Of a stretch of DNA of 58,943 bases, positions 46,089 to 53,589 are shown piece by piece. Each line of letters begins with the position of its first letter. Within the stretch, counting starts at the first letter, position 1. The DNA comes from Lachnospiraceae bacterium (GTDB lineage: Bacteria; Bacillota; Clostridia; Lachnospirales; Lachnospiraceae). The notes under the pieces are model-generated. The model did no database searches and was not told the origin of the DNA. It saw only the letters and a list, made by a program, of their open reading frames with translations. Where the stretch lies: positions 1 to 58,943 of the forward strand of contig JAAWCE010000016.1 in the NCBI GenBank assembly GCA_022793065.1. Reading direction: 5' to 3'. A program made the position numbers and the translations under genes.

Positions 46089-47225
46089 TCAATCCTTCTG
46101 AACAAATTCCGTCAACATGCGGGCGATCCTTTCTGCACCATACCCGTCAACCATCGCCCTCTCTCTCATGCTGTATTCCACCCGCAGCCTGTTGTCCGCA
46201 ATCAAGTTCTGAAACACATTCTCCATTCTCTCCAAAGTTTCTTCCCAATTCTTGTGCCACGGGCCTGCATAACCGGCAATATGCTCCCTTCCCATATACT
46301 CCGCCAGCATCTCTTGATTTTGGGCATAAGAAAAACATATCATAGGAACTCCCACCGCCGCCAGCTCATAGACCGTGGAGCCTGCCGCTGTCAGCGCAAT
46401 ATCACAGTTCTTCATCAATGCCGCCATATTTTCCACATTGTAATGAATGTAGATATTGGCATATGTTTTTTCCAATTCCTTCATCTCCTGAAAATGAGGG
46501 CTGAACTGACCAATGACCAAATGAAACTCCAAATAGCTCTCATAAAGTTTCTTTAAAATTTTCTCAGCTATATTCTCACTATCCCCGCCCCCTGTGGTAA
46601 TCAACACCTTTCGGGCGGTTTCCCTGATTTTACACCCCTTCTCCGAAACTATACCCACTTCCTTTTCCGTCTGCAATTGCTCCCAAATTCCAAACGCCTT
46701 TTCACACGGAACCTGCTCCGCCGCTCTGAATTGCCGGCGCAAAGGTATATAGTCGCAGCCAATTAACAACCTTGTATCCTTCCCCCGGTATAATTCCCTA
46801 TATGCGCCAACCTCCGCCGGGGCATTATAATTAATGATACAATCCACCGGATAACAATGTGTCCCAAAATCATCCATCAAAACCGTATGACCAATACGCC
46901 CCAACGCCTCCAAATACGGCTCCGTTACATAATAACTGTCAATCAGAATCACCAATCTTCCGGCCCCCGCGCCTTTTTCCGCAGACAGTTTCTCCGTTAA
47001 TTCCCTCCAAAGCGGCAGTTCCGACTCCATATTTTGATAATCCGTCCCCAAAACAAAGGTTTGAAATCCATGATCTTTTGCCAACGCTGCAGATTGTGTA
47101 TCCGCACACAGAAAATAAATCTCTTCCCGACCCACGGATAACGCCAGTTCCTCTCCCACCGCCATACACCGCATCAAATGTCCCGCACCAATTTTGGCAT
47201 TTCCGTCCGCACGAATGAAAAACAT
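46089..47225 (-). CDS. pseG: UDP-sugar hydrolase of pseudaminic acid synthesis
   Basis: 378 aa, GT-B-like fold. It removes UDP from UDP-2,4-diacylamino-2,4,6-trideoxy-altrose. The start MFFIRADGNAKIGAGHLMRC is the family's hallmark, including the catalytic His after GAG. Later come DSYYVTEPYLEAL and a C-terminal UDP-binding half with ALTAAGSTVYELAAVGVP. PseG, rather than a NeuC-like epimerase, points to pseudaminic rather than legionaminic acid. It lies 17 bases after pseI. Slightly longer than Campylobacter PseG, with an insert around QLQTEKEVGIVSE. Confidence 0.88.
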   Translation of the reverse strand: MFFIRADGNAKIGAGHLMRCMAVGEELALSVGREEIYFLCADTQSAALAKDHGFQTFVLGTDYQNMESELPLWRELTEKLSAEKGAGAGRLVILIDSYYVTEPYLEALGRIGHTVLMDDFGTHCYPVDCIINYNAPAEVGAYRELYRGKDTRLLIGCDYIPLRRQFRAAEQVPCEKAFGIWEQLQTEKEVGIVSEKGCKIRETARKVLITTGGGDSENIAEKILKKLYESYLEFHLVIGQFSPHFQEMKELEKTYANIYIHYNVENMAALMKNCDIALTAAGSTVYELAAVGVPMICFSYAQNQEMLAEYMGREHIAGYAGPWHKNWEETLERMENVFQNLIADNRLRVEYSMRERAMVDGYGAERIARMLTEFVQKD

Positions 47226-47242
47226 ATCTGTCCTGTCACCTC

Positions 47243-48310
47243 TTATGCTCTATCCTTGTTATCCACCAGTTCCCAGCTCATGGGCGTGCCCATTTGAGCG
47301 TCTCTCACAATTCTTTTTCCCAACAATTCCTCATAATATTTGGTGTGAAGTCCGTTTGCCGGTCTTACGCTCCGCAGATTTTCCGCCGTAAAGACGTCTC
47401 CCGCCTTCATATCCTTCGCAATAAACAGCGAACGGGAATGTTCTCTCTCTTTTCTCTGTCCCGGCGTCAAATCATACGTCACCTTCCCCAGAGCCTTTTC
47501 GATTTTACGAATCTGATCTACCATCTGTGCAAATTCCTCCGGTTCCATGGAAAAGGCTGCATCCGCGCCGCCGTCGGCCCGCCGCAAAGTCAGGTGTTTC
47601 TCCACCACTCTCGCTCCCAATGCCACCGCCGCTCCGGCCACGGCACACCCGAAAGTGTGATCCGACAAACCAGTAAGACAGTCAAATGTATCACCCATGG
47701 AAGGAATTGTGCGCAAATTCACATCCTCATAGGGCGTGGGATACGCCGAAGTACATTTCAGCAGAATTACATCCTCGTTCCCCGCCTTCCTGCATGTATC
47801 CAAAGCCAGTTCAATATCTGCCAGGTGGGCTACTCCTGTAGCCATAATGATTGGTTTGCCTTTTTGGGCAATCTTTTGAATCAGGGGAATATCCGTTATC
47901 TCAAAAGACGCCACCTTATATGCCGGCACCTCCATTTCTTCCAGGAACTCCACGCTGCTGAAGTCAAATGGAGAAGAAAAAAAAGTGAGCCCCATTTCCT
48001 CTGCAATTTTTTTCAATTTGGGCTGCCATTCCCAGGGGGTATAAGCGGACTCATACAGTCGGTGCAGGGTGGTTCCATCCCACAGCGTTCCCTGGGTAAT
48101 CTGGAAACAGGAATCCTCACAGTTTAAAGTAATGGTATCCGCCGTATAGGTCTGAATTTTAACTGCATCGGCGCCGGCTTCCTTTGCCGCCCGCATAATG
48201 CTCACAGCCCTGTCAAAGTCCATATTGTGATTTGCGGACATTTCCGCCACAATAAAAACCGGGCCGTCCTTACTAATTATATGATTTCCAATACTGATTT
48301 CCTTGTTCAT
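47243..48310 (-). CDS. pseI: Pseudaminic acid synthase
   Basis: 355 aa NeuB-family TIM barrel plus C-terminal SAF (antifreeze-like) domain from about 290. It condenses the 6-deoxy-altrosamine derivative with phosphoenolpyruvate. Motifs: FIVAEMSANHNMDFDRA, AVKIQTYTADTITL, GTLWDGTTLHRLY, AYTPWEWQ (typical of PseI over NeuB/LegI), KVASFEITDIPLI, GLSDHTFG and VEKHLTL. The ribosome site TAGGAGG is strong. The 204 bases upstream hold a large palindromic element. Confidence 0.92.
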   Translation of the reverse strand: MNKEISIGNHIISKDGPVFIVAEMSANHNMDFDRAVSIMRAAKEAGADAVKIQTYTADTITLNCEDSCFQITQGTLWDGTTLHRLYESAYTPWEWQPKLKKIAEEMGLTFFSSPFDFSSVEFLEEMEVPAYKVASFEITDIPLIQKIAQKGKPIIMATGVAHLADIELALDTCRKAGNEDVILLKCTSAYPTPYEDVNLRTIPSMGDTFDCLTGLSDHTFGCAVAGAAVALGARVVEKHLTLRRADGGADAAFSMEPEEFAQMVDQIRKIEKALGKVTYDLTPGQRKEREHSRSLFIAKDMKAGDVFTAENLRSVRPANGLHTKYYEELLGKRIVRDAQMGTPMSWELVDNKDRA

Positions 48311-48329
48311 CCCGTATCCTCCTATTTAA

Positions 48330-48342
48330 GTCGCTGCGCGAC
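48330..48342. other. Small GC-rich hairpin before pseI
   Basis: GTCGC-TGC-GCGAC: a perfect 5-bp stem with a 3-nt loop, 20 bases before the pseI start codon. It lies between the long palindrome and the ribosome site and could mask or expose the latter. Confidence 0.4.
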
Positions 48343-48352
48343 GGCACTAAAG

Positions 48353-48445
48353 GGTGAGGTTTTTTCGGCGCACACACAGGAGAGACAAATTTCATTCGTA
48401 AGTAATCTCATGAAATTTGCTCTCGTGCGCCTTCACTACCTCACC
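48353..48445. repeat. Long interrupted palindrome between pseI and the SUKH-like gene
   Basis: Four nested arms pair in order: GGTGAGGT (48353) with ACCTCACC (48438); GGCGCAC (48367) with GTGCGCC (48425); GAGAG (48380) with CTCTC (48420); CAAATTTCAT (48386) with ATGAAATTTG (48410), leaving a 14-nt tip. Thirty bp can pair in 93 nt. No T tract follows on either side, so it is not a standard terminator. It may be a MITE-like dispersed repeat, an RNA processing site within the operon, or a structured RNA. Confidence 0.75.
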
Positions 48446-48474
48446 TGTCCAGCAAAACATTTTTAGTAAATGGA

Positions 48475-48503
48475 TTGACATTTCTTAGCTGGACTATTAT
48501 AAT
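48475..48503 (+). promoter_or_regulatory. Perfect consensus promoter facing antisense to the operon
   Basis: TTGACA (48475-48480), exactly 17 bases, TATAAT (48498-48503): a 12/12 match on the plus strand. It would start an RNA at about 48510, running into the 3' end of the minus-strand SUKH-like gene. No plus-strand gene follows. A GTCCAGC (48447) / GCTGGAC (48488) inverted repeat brackets the -35 box. Confidence 0.6.
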
Positions 48504-48514
48504 GGCTCCGCCCC

Positions 48515-49183
48515 TTATATGGCTTCCCCGATGTTTTTCAGATATCCGTACATCCGCTTGAATTCACGCTCGGTATTAGCGCTGTACTGCATCTGAATGT
48601 CTTCGTCCACGCCATTATCCATCAGCGCAATCCTGCCCTGGTTATTATCGCCCAAAATTGTAATATTCCACTCGTACAGCCAATTGTCAATGCGTTGACG
48701 CCGCCTGGTAAAAAGCCGTTCCACTTCTTCCTTCTCTTCCCTGGATATCCAATAAAATTCCTCCGTGTTATAGGGCAGACAGATACTTGCCTGATAACCA
48801 TACATTGCAATGAGAAACTCCGACACGCTGGAAGCGCTTTTCTTCCAGGAAATGCCTTTATCCATTATGTTCCCAGCGGACACATATACAGGCGGGTCCG
48901 GCAAATTTGCCTCCGACTTTTTTACTCCCGCCTGACACACACCCTGATTTTCATTGAAGAATATAATATGGTCCGATTTCAACAAAATCGAAGAACAATT
49001 GGGCAGCACAAGTTCGTCCTGCAATCCGTGAAGCTCCGGTGACTTCCCATATGTGAGGAAAAAGTTTTTCAGTTCCGACGGCATTCCCCCTGCTTCGGCA
49101 GCGGCTCTCTCCACCTCTTCCATCGAATATCCTATCGGATTCACAACATGAAACAGCTCCATAATTTCCCTGTATTTGTCCAT
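48515..49183 (-). CDS. SUKH (SMI1/KNR4)-like protein
   Basis: 222 aa, soluble. Residues 35-100 read MPSELKNFFLTYGKSPEL then LVLPNCSSILLKSDHIIFFNENQGVCQAG and DPPVYV, the usual SMI1/KNR4 order (PxxLxxFY...G; F.EnQG; DPPV). A C-terminal extension is helical. SUKH proteins in bacteria are mostly immunity proteins of contact toxins, but some are regulatory. No toxin gene is adjacent. It sits in the middle of the pse genes between pseH and pseI, with a good ribosome site (GGAGG, 4 bases). Its role here is unknown. Confidence 0.65.
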   Translation of the reverse strand: MDKYREIMELFHVVNPIGYSMEEVERAAAEAGGMPSELKNFFLTYGKSPELHGLQDELVLPNCSSILLKSDHIIFFNENQGVCQAGVKKSEANLPDPPVYVSAGNIMDKGISWKKSASSVSEFLIAMYGYQASICLPYNTEEFYWISREEKEEVERLFTRRRQRIDNWLYEWNITILGDNNQGRIALMDNGVDEDIQMQYSANTEREFKRMYGYLKNIGEAI

Positions 49184-49246
49184 ACTTCCTCCATTTTTCT
49201 CTTGAACTTTGTATTTTTTTCCCTGTTATGTTGTCCCCAATACGCC

Positions 49247-49807
49247 TCATTCCTTTGGCAAACCCTGGAATTCTATTTTCTCATATTGCTTCGTTCCGCG
49301 AATATGAAACCACCGCTCCGCCGTCATACGCATATAAGTCACATCATACCACACGCCCTCTTTGCACACATGAGACTTCTTCTCTTCCACCACCTCACAG
49401 CCGCATATTTTATGAAGCTGGATCACACCTTTATTCAATGAAAACACATCCCCATACACAGCCTTTTTGTGCAATATGTCAAAGGCATAATCATACAGAC
49501 TCATCTCCAGGGAAAGGGCTGTTTTGATACTGCGCAATTTCTTCTCTCCCATGTAATATCCCCATCCTAAGTCCCCCTGGGGATTTTGAAGTCCGGTCAG
49601 ATTCACCACCCCTGCTCCAACCCCGTCCACTTCAATCAGCCAGTATCTTACATCCTCATTCTTCCTAACGCCTTCCAGCCACTTTACCTGTCCTTCCATA
49701 GTCAGTTTGGGATTGGTATTCATATATTTGGTAATATCCTCATCCATCCTCCACCTTATGATATTCTCCAAATCCTCTGTTCCAATGTCACGCAGCGTCA
49801 CGGCCAT
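49247..49807 (-). CDS. pseH: GNAT N-acyltransferase, PseH-like
   Basis: 186 aa GNAT fold. TLRDIGTEDLENIIRWRMDEDITKYM-style opening (residues 4-30), W-rich centre, LGWGYYMGEKKL and a C-terminal HKICGCEVVEEK block agree with PseH, which acylates the 4-amino group of UDP-4-amino-4,6-dideoxy-AltNAc. ATG 49807 has GGAAGGAG 9 bases upstream. It follows the acyl carrier protein by 36 bases, so it may accept an acyl group from that carrier rather than from acetyl-CoA, or may act on the WecE product; both are inference. Confidence 0.75.
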   Translation of the reverse strand: MAVTLRDIGTEDLENIIRWRMDEDITKYMNTNPKLTMEGQVKWLEGVRKNEDVRYWLIEVDGVGAGVVNLTGLQNPQGDLGWGYYMGEKKLRSIKTALSLEMSLYDYAFDILHKKAVYGDVFSLNKGVIQLHKICGCEVVEEKKSHVCKEGVWYDVTYMRMTAERWFHIRGTKQYEKIEFQGLPKE

Positions 49808-49843
49808 ATCCCACAACTCCTTCCCGCCATTGCAAAAACACTC

Positions 49844-50068
49844 TTATTTTCCACATCCGCAGAGTTCCAAAAGCTCCCCCACACAATTTATTTCCGCCGA
49901 CTGTTCCAGCGGTACCGAAATTCCCAGCGTTTCCTCCAATTCTCCAATGATTGCCACATGGGTGAGAGAATCCCAATTTTCTACATCCTCAATCTTCGTA
50001 TCCTGGCAGATCGTCCCCTTCTCCACCTGCAGCATGTCTTCTATCAACGCAATAATCTTTTCTTCCAT
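49844..50068 (-). CDS. Acyl carrier protein
   Basis: 74 aa, acidic, four-helix ACP. The phosphopantetheine serine is in NWDSLTHV (about residue 34), matching DSL. It lies 9 bases after the FkbH-like gene, so the two are certainly expressed together. It is not the fatty-acid ACP by context; it most likely carries a short acyl unit such as glyceryl. No phosphopantetheinyl transferase is in the window. Confidence 0.9.
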   Translation of the reverse strand: MEEKIIALIEDMLQVEKGTICQDTKIEDVENWDSLTHVAIIGELEETLGISVPLEQSAEINCVGELLELCGCGK

Positions 50069-50077
50069 CCTGGCTCC

Positions 50078-51742
50078 CTATGCCCCTTCTCTGTCATCTT
50101 CTATCTTTATTGTTACATAATACATCCTATTGGGCCTGTCCGCAAGACACAATTCATATTCCACTCGCTTCCCTGGGTCTTCCCCCACTCTTTTATATCC
50201 CAAACGGTCATAAAGTCCTGCCACCGGCATATTCTTCGCCGTAGGAATATAAATTCCTCTGAGATATTCATACCCTTTGCCCCGCAAATCCTCCTCCACA
50301 TCCTCTAGCAGCCCATCTTCAATATTCTTCCCCATGACACGACAGCTCATGACAAAATCCGTCACCACCGGCGTGCTGCCGCCGCAATCCACCACAATCG
50401 CCGCCACCACGCCATTGTCCCCAAACCTGTCGGACACTTGATATAAATACACCTCTTTCCTCACATCTTCCAACAGCGCCGCAATTTGCCCCTGAGAGTA
50501 CCGCTGGGTTGTCAGGTTAAACTGATTTGTCTTATTCATCATCTGGCACAGCCGTTCCATGTACTTCTCCGGTTTTACCCGCAATGCCGTCATATGCAAT
50601 TCTTTCAGGTATTCTTCAAAGCTTCCCGAAGCACCCTGAAGCCGTTTCCGCTCCGCATTTGCCGCATATTGCTTTGTCCTGGCCAAATCCTCTTTTGTAG
50701 CTGAAGGCGCGGCAAAATACTGCCTGTAAATTGTGGCCATGGCCGCAGCCAACGCCTCCGGTCTGTCCGGAAACTCCGGCACCGTCACCATAGGAAGCAT
50801 TTCCTGAATCAATTGTCGTTCCGTCGGGTTATCATCCCAAAATACAAAAGAATCCGTCCCCAGATTCAATTCATCCCCAATCTCTTTGATATTCTCATGC
50901 TTGGGCGCCCAATTAATGCGCTTTGCCGCAAAACACTCCGGACGCAATACCATGTGGGGATGTTTTTCCAGAATCTCCAGTGCATCCGCCTCATTATTTT
51001 TAGATACAATTGCCAGCAGCACGCCCTGCCGCTGCATCTGCAATATGACCCGTTGGAGATTTTTATAAGCCAGCCCCACATGTTCCTCCGACAGCTCCAC
51101 AGGCGTATGATTTGCCTCCCCTGCAAGCCCTCCCCACAGCGTATGATCCAAATCAAGAATCAACACCTTTTTGGGCGTCCGCATTTCCTCCGCCACTTTT
51201 TCTGTTATCAGCCCGCACAGATTTCTTTGGGCCTCATTGCTCAAAAGAATTTTCCCCAAATACCACATTTTCAGGGAAAACGTATTTTTTTCCCCCAGCA
51301 CCTCCACCATATGATGATAGGGAAATATCCGCACATTCCCATGACTTTCACACAATTCTTCCAGTTTTTTCTGCCATACCCCTTCCAGTGCCGCCTTACG
51401 TCCCACATCCCATATCACAGCCAATTCCGGTCCCCACAGATAGGCATCGGAAATATAGTAGATTTTTCCCGGTTTCAACTGACTGTCCACAACGGCAAAC
51501 CAGTCTTCTATCCGTTTCTTAGCCGTCTCTTTGTCCAATTCATGCTCCAACAGCTCCATCAAATCCATTACCAGAAAAGTAATGTCCGGCTCAAACACAT
51601 GATAAGAAGAGGAAGGATTGGTCAAAATCCCCAGTTCATTCCCATATCCTTCCGCCCTATATATCTCCACATGTTTTTGCAGCATACGTATGACAAAATC
51701 CATATTCACATTTGACAACAGAGCAATTTTTTGTCCGTTCAT
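50078..51742 (-). CDS. FkbH-like HAD protein (acyl-ACP loading)
   Basis: 554 aa. An N-terminal alpha/beta domain (1-190) is followed by a HAD domain with LDLDHTLWGG (DxDxT at 197-201) and FWDDNPTE (about 302). A C-terminal GNAT-like domain contains GDNGVVAAIVV and SCRVMGKNIEDGLL. In FkbH this architecture takes 1,3-bisphosphoglycerate, dephosphorylates it and loads glyceryl on an ACP. Similar genes occur in polysaccharide loci. The ATG follows GGAGGG; 11 upstream codons lack a site. It is upstream of ACP and pseH-like genes. Confidence 0.85.
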   Translation of the reverse strand: MNGQKIALLSNVNMDFVIRMLQKHVEIYRAEGYGNELGILTNPSSSYHVFEPDITFLVMDLMELLEHELDKETAKKRIEDWFAVVDSQLKPGKIYYISDAYLWGPELAVIWDVGRKAALEGVWQKKLEELCESHGNVRIFPYHHMVEVLGEKNTFSLKMWYLGKILLSNEAQRNLCGLITEKVAEEMRTPKKVLILDLDHTLWGGLAGEANHTPVELSEEHVGLAYKNLQRVILQMQRQGVLLAIVSKNNEADALEILEKHPHMVLRPECFAAKRINWAPKHENIKEIGDELNLGTDSFVFWDDNPTERQLIQEMLPMVTVPEFPDRPEALAAAMATIYRQYFAAPSATKEDLARTKQYAANAERKRLQGASGSFEEYLKELHMTALRVKPEKYMERLCQMMNKTNQFNLTTQRYSQGQIAALLEDVRKEVYLYQVSDRFGDNGVVAAIVVDCGGSTPVVTDFVMSCRVMGKNIEDGLLEDVEEDLRGKGYEYLRGIYIPTAKNMPVAGLYDRLGYKRVGEDPGKRVEYELCLADRPNRMYYVTIKIEDDREGA

Positions 51743-51784
51743 ATTCCCTCCGCTATTTCCACGGCACCCTTCCATATGAAATTT

Positions 51785-52489
51785 TCATGCTTCCGGGTGC
51801 ATCCTACGGTATTTTATTTCCGCAATCTCCCAATCGGTCTGATTGTCAATATCCTGTACTTCCATATCCGAGAGAACCAGGGGCAAAATATTGCCCGTCA
51901 TCAGCCTTTGATTTCTGCGGAAAGCCTCCGTCCTGAACACGTAGAACTGCCCGGCGTCATGGTAATGGGCTTCCAAATCCTGAGAACGGCTATCCAGATA
52001 TTCCGGATATTCAAATACCAGCCGCCCTTCTCTGATTAACATTGCCCGCTGGGGCGGATAAGAAAACGCCGTCACAGGTATCAATGTATCTGCATCACTT
52101 GCAATCAGACTTTTCACCGCGTTCCGCAGCTTTTCCTCCGTCACAAAAGGCGCCGTGGGATAGATACAACAGGCAAGAGAAAAATACTCTCCCCGTTTTT
52201 CATATTCCTCCAATACCTCCAAAAGCACATCATTGGTAGTGGCGTAATCATTTGAAGTCTTCTCACTTCGGTAAAAAGGTACCTGCGCACCGTACCTTTG
52301 GGCAATTCGTCCGATTTCCTCATCGTCTGTGGACACCATCACAGTGTCAAACACCCCCGATTTCACCGCCGCTTCTATGGAATAGGCCAAAATCGGTTTA
52401 CCGCAGAACTCCTTCACATTCTTCTTTGGTATCCTTTTGCTTCCGCCCCTGGCGGTAATCATTGCAATCTTTCTGCTATTTTGTTCCAT
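51785..52489 (-). CDS. pseF: CMP-pseudaminate cytidylyltransferase
   Basis: 234 aa. It activates the nonulosonic acid with CTP. MITARGGSKRIPKKN, GKPILAYSIEAA, VMVSTDDEEI, RSEKTSNDYATT, CCIYPTAPF and QDIDNQTDW follow PseF/NeuA; the ARGGSKRIP P-loop-like motif is intact. The spacing (about 43 bases on both sides) places it in the operon between GT2 and FkbH-like. Confidence 0.9.
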   Translation of the reverse strand: MEQNSRKIAMITARGGSKRIPKKNVKEFCGKPILAYSIEAAVKSGVFDTVMVSTDDEEIGRIAQRYGAQVPFYRSEKTSNDYATTNDVLLEVLEEYEKRGEYFSLACCIYPTAPFVTEEKLRNAVKSLIASDADTLIPVTAFSYPPQRAMLIREGRLVFEYPEYLDSRSQDLEAHYHDAGQFYVFRTEAFRRNQRLMTGNILPLVLSDMEVQDIDNQTDWEIAEIKYRRMHPEA

Positions 52490-52532
52490 CCGTCCGTCTC
52501 CTGTTTCATTTTACATTCCACTTTTTCCGCTT

Positions 52533-53564
52533 TTACCTGTTTTGCAGCCGCCTTTTGCACTTCCTCACCCTCTGTTTCAACCCATAATACCAGAAAAAAA
52601 GCAAATCCGATTTTCCCTGCATGGCAATCAGTTTCTTTTCCTCCCTGCCCGTATACGAGACATAATAGGAATTCTTCTCAAATTCCGGAAAACGTTCCGT
52701 CACGCCTTTGCGAAGTTCTTTCACAAAAGCAAGCCGGGGCCGCTTCACTCCCTGAAGATAAGAAAAAAGCGTAATCACGTAATAAAGCTCCGCAAAACGA
52801 TATTCCAGTTCCTCATGATACTTTTCTGCAAATCCTCTTTTTTTACATGCGTCATCCAGAAGCGTCATGGCCTTCATACGGTGGCGGCATTTCTCTTCCG
52901 TAATATAATGTACCGTAGAAAGATCATGCTGATAATAATAATACAAAGGTTCCTCCACCTTTTCAAATCTCTTAAAATACAGGGACCACAGTGAACCGGC
53001 ACAATTATCCTCATAAAAAATTCCCTCCGGAAACATAAGCCCGTTTTCCCGAATCACATCCCCTTTATATATCTTGATCACCATACTGCCTGGCCGAAGA
53101 AACAGCAGTCTATGCCTCTCTTCATCCAATACTCCCGTTTGTCCCTGATAATTATTCTGTACTACCTTGCCCACAGAAAAAGTGTGCTCCCGCACCAGAC
53201 AATAATCACATCCCACCATATCCGCCCCGGTTTCCTCCGCCTTTTTCAAAAGCTTCTCATAAAACGTCGGCGCAGCCCAGTCGTCGCTGTCCATAAAGCC
53301 AATCCACTCCCCCAAAGCCGCACGCAGCCCCTCATTTTTCGCACCGCCCTGACGTTTGTTCACAGGATAGGTTATGACCCGTACTTTTTCCGGATACTTT
53401 CTCTCATACTCCCGCAGCACCTTCAGCGATTCATCCGTAGAAGCGTCGTCCACCGCAATAATCTCATAGTCCGAAATGGTTTGATTTATAAGAGAGTCCA
53501 TACAATAATTTAATTTTCCGTCCGCTGCCATATTATAGACAGGTACTATGATACTAAGCCACAT
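52533..53564 (-). CDS. GT2 family glycosyltransferase
   Basis: 343 aa, single GT-A domain. SIIVPVYNMAADGKL, IIAVDDASTDES, NKRQGGAKNEG, GFMDSDDWAAP (DxD) and FYEDNCAGS are all of GT2 type; the C-terminal 110 residues are helical and basic, likely contacting the membrane. It could add one sugar of the repeat, possibly Fuc4N, since no other cytosolic GT2 lies in this operon. Specificity is not visible. It lies 25 bases after the ABC flippase. Confidence 0.88.
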   Translation of the reverse strand: MWLSIIVPVYNMAADGKLNYCMDSLINQTISDYEIIAVDDASTDESLKVLREYERKYPEKVRVITYPVNKRQGGAKNEGLRAALGEWIGFMDSDDWAAPTFYEKLLKKAEETGADMVGCDYCLVREHTFSVGKVVQNNYQGQTGVLDEERHRLLFLRPGSMVIKIYKGDVIRENGLMFPEGIFYEDNCAGSLWSLYFKRFEKVEEPLYYYYQHDLSTVHYITEEKCRHRMKAMTLLDDACKKRGFAEKYHEELEYRFAELYYVITLFSYLQGVKRPRLAFVKELRKGVTERFPEFEKNSYYVSYTGREEKKLIAMQGKSDLLFFWYYGLKQRVRKCKRRLQNR

Positions 53565-53589
53565 TCTCGCCCTTTCTGCCGATGTCCCT

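Noticed and set aside
44889..46556. 555-codon plus-strand open frame across the SGNH and pseG region
   Set aside because: It runs antisense through two clearly conserved genes (pseG, SGNH hydrolase) and its translation has no recognisable domain. Length alone reflects codon bias of the opposite strand.
47294..48127. 277-codon plus-strand frame opposite pseI
   Set aside because: Antisense shadow of a highly conserved gene; no start signal.
48353..48445. Palindromic element considered as an intrinsic terminator
   Set aside because: No T tract follows the stem on either strand and the same operon continues beyond it.
46089..52489. Nonulosonate genes considered as sialic or legionaminic acid genes
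   Set aside because: The hydrolase is PseG type (not NeuC-like), the synthase has the PseI-type TPWEW segment, and the cytidylyltransferase resembles PseF. Exact stereochemistry still needs chemistry.
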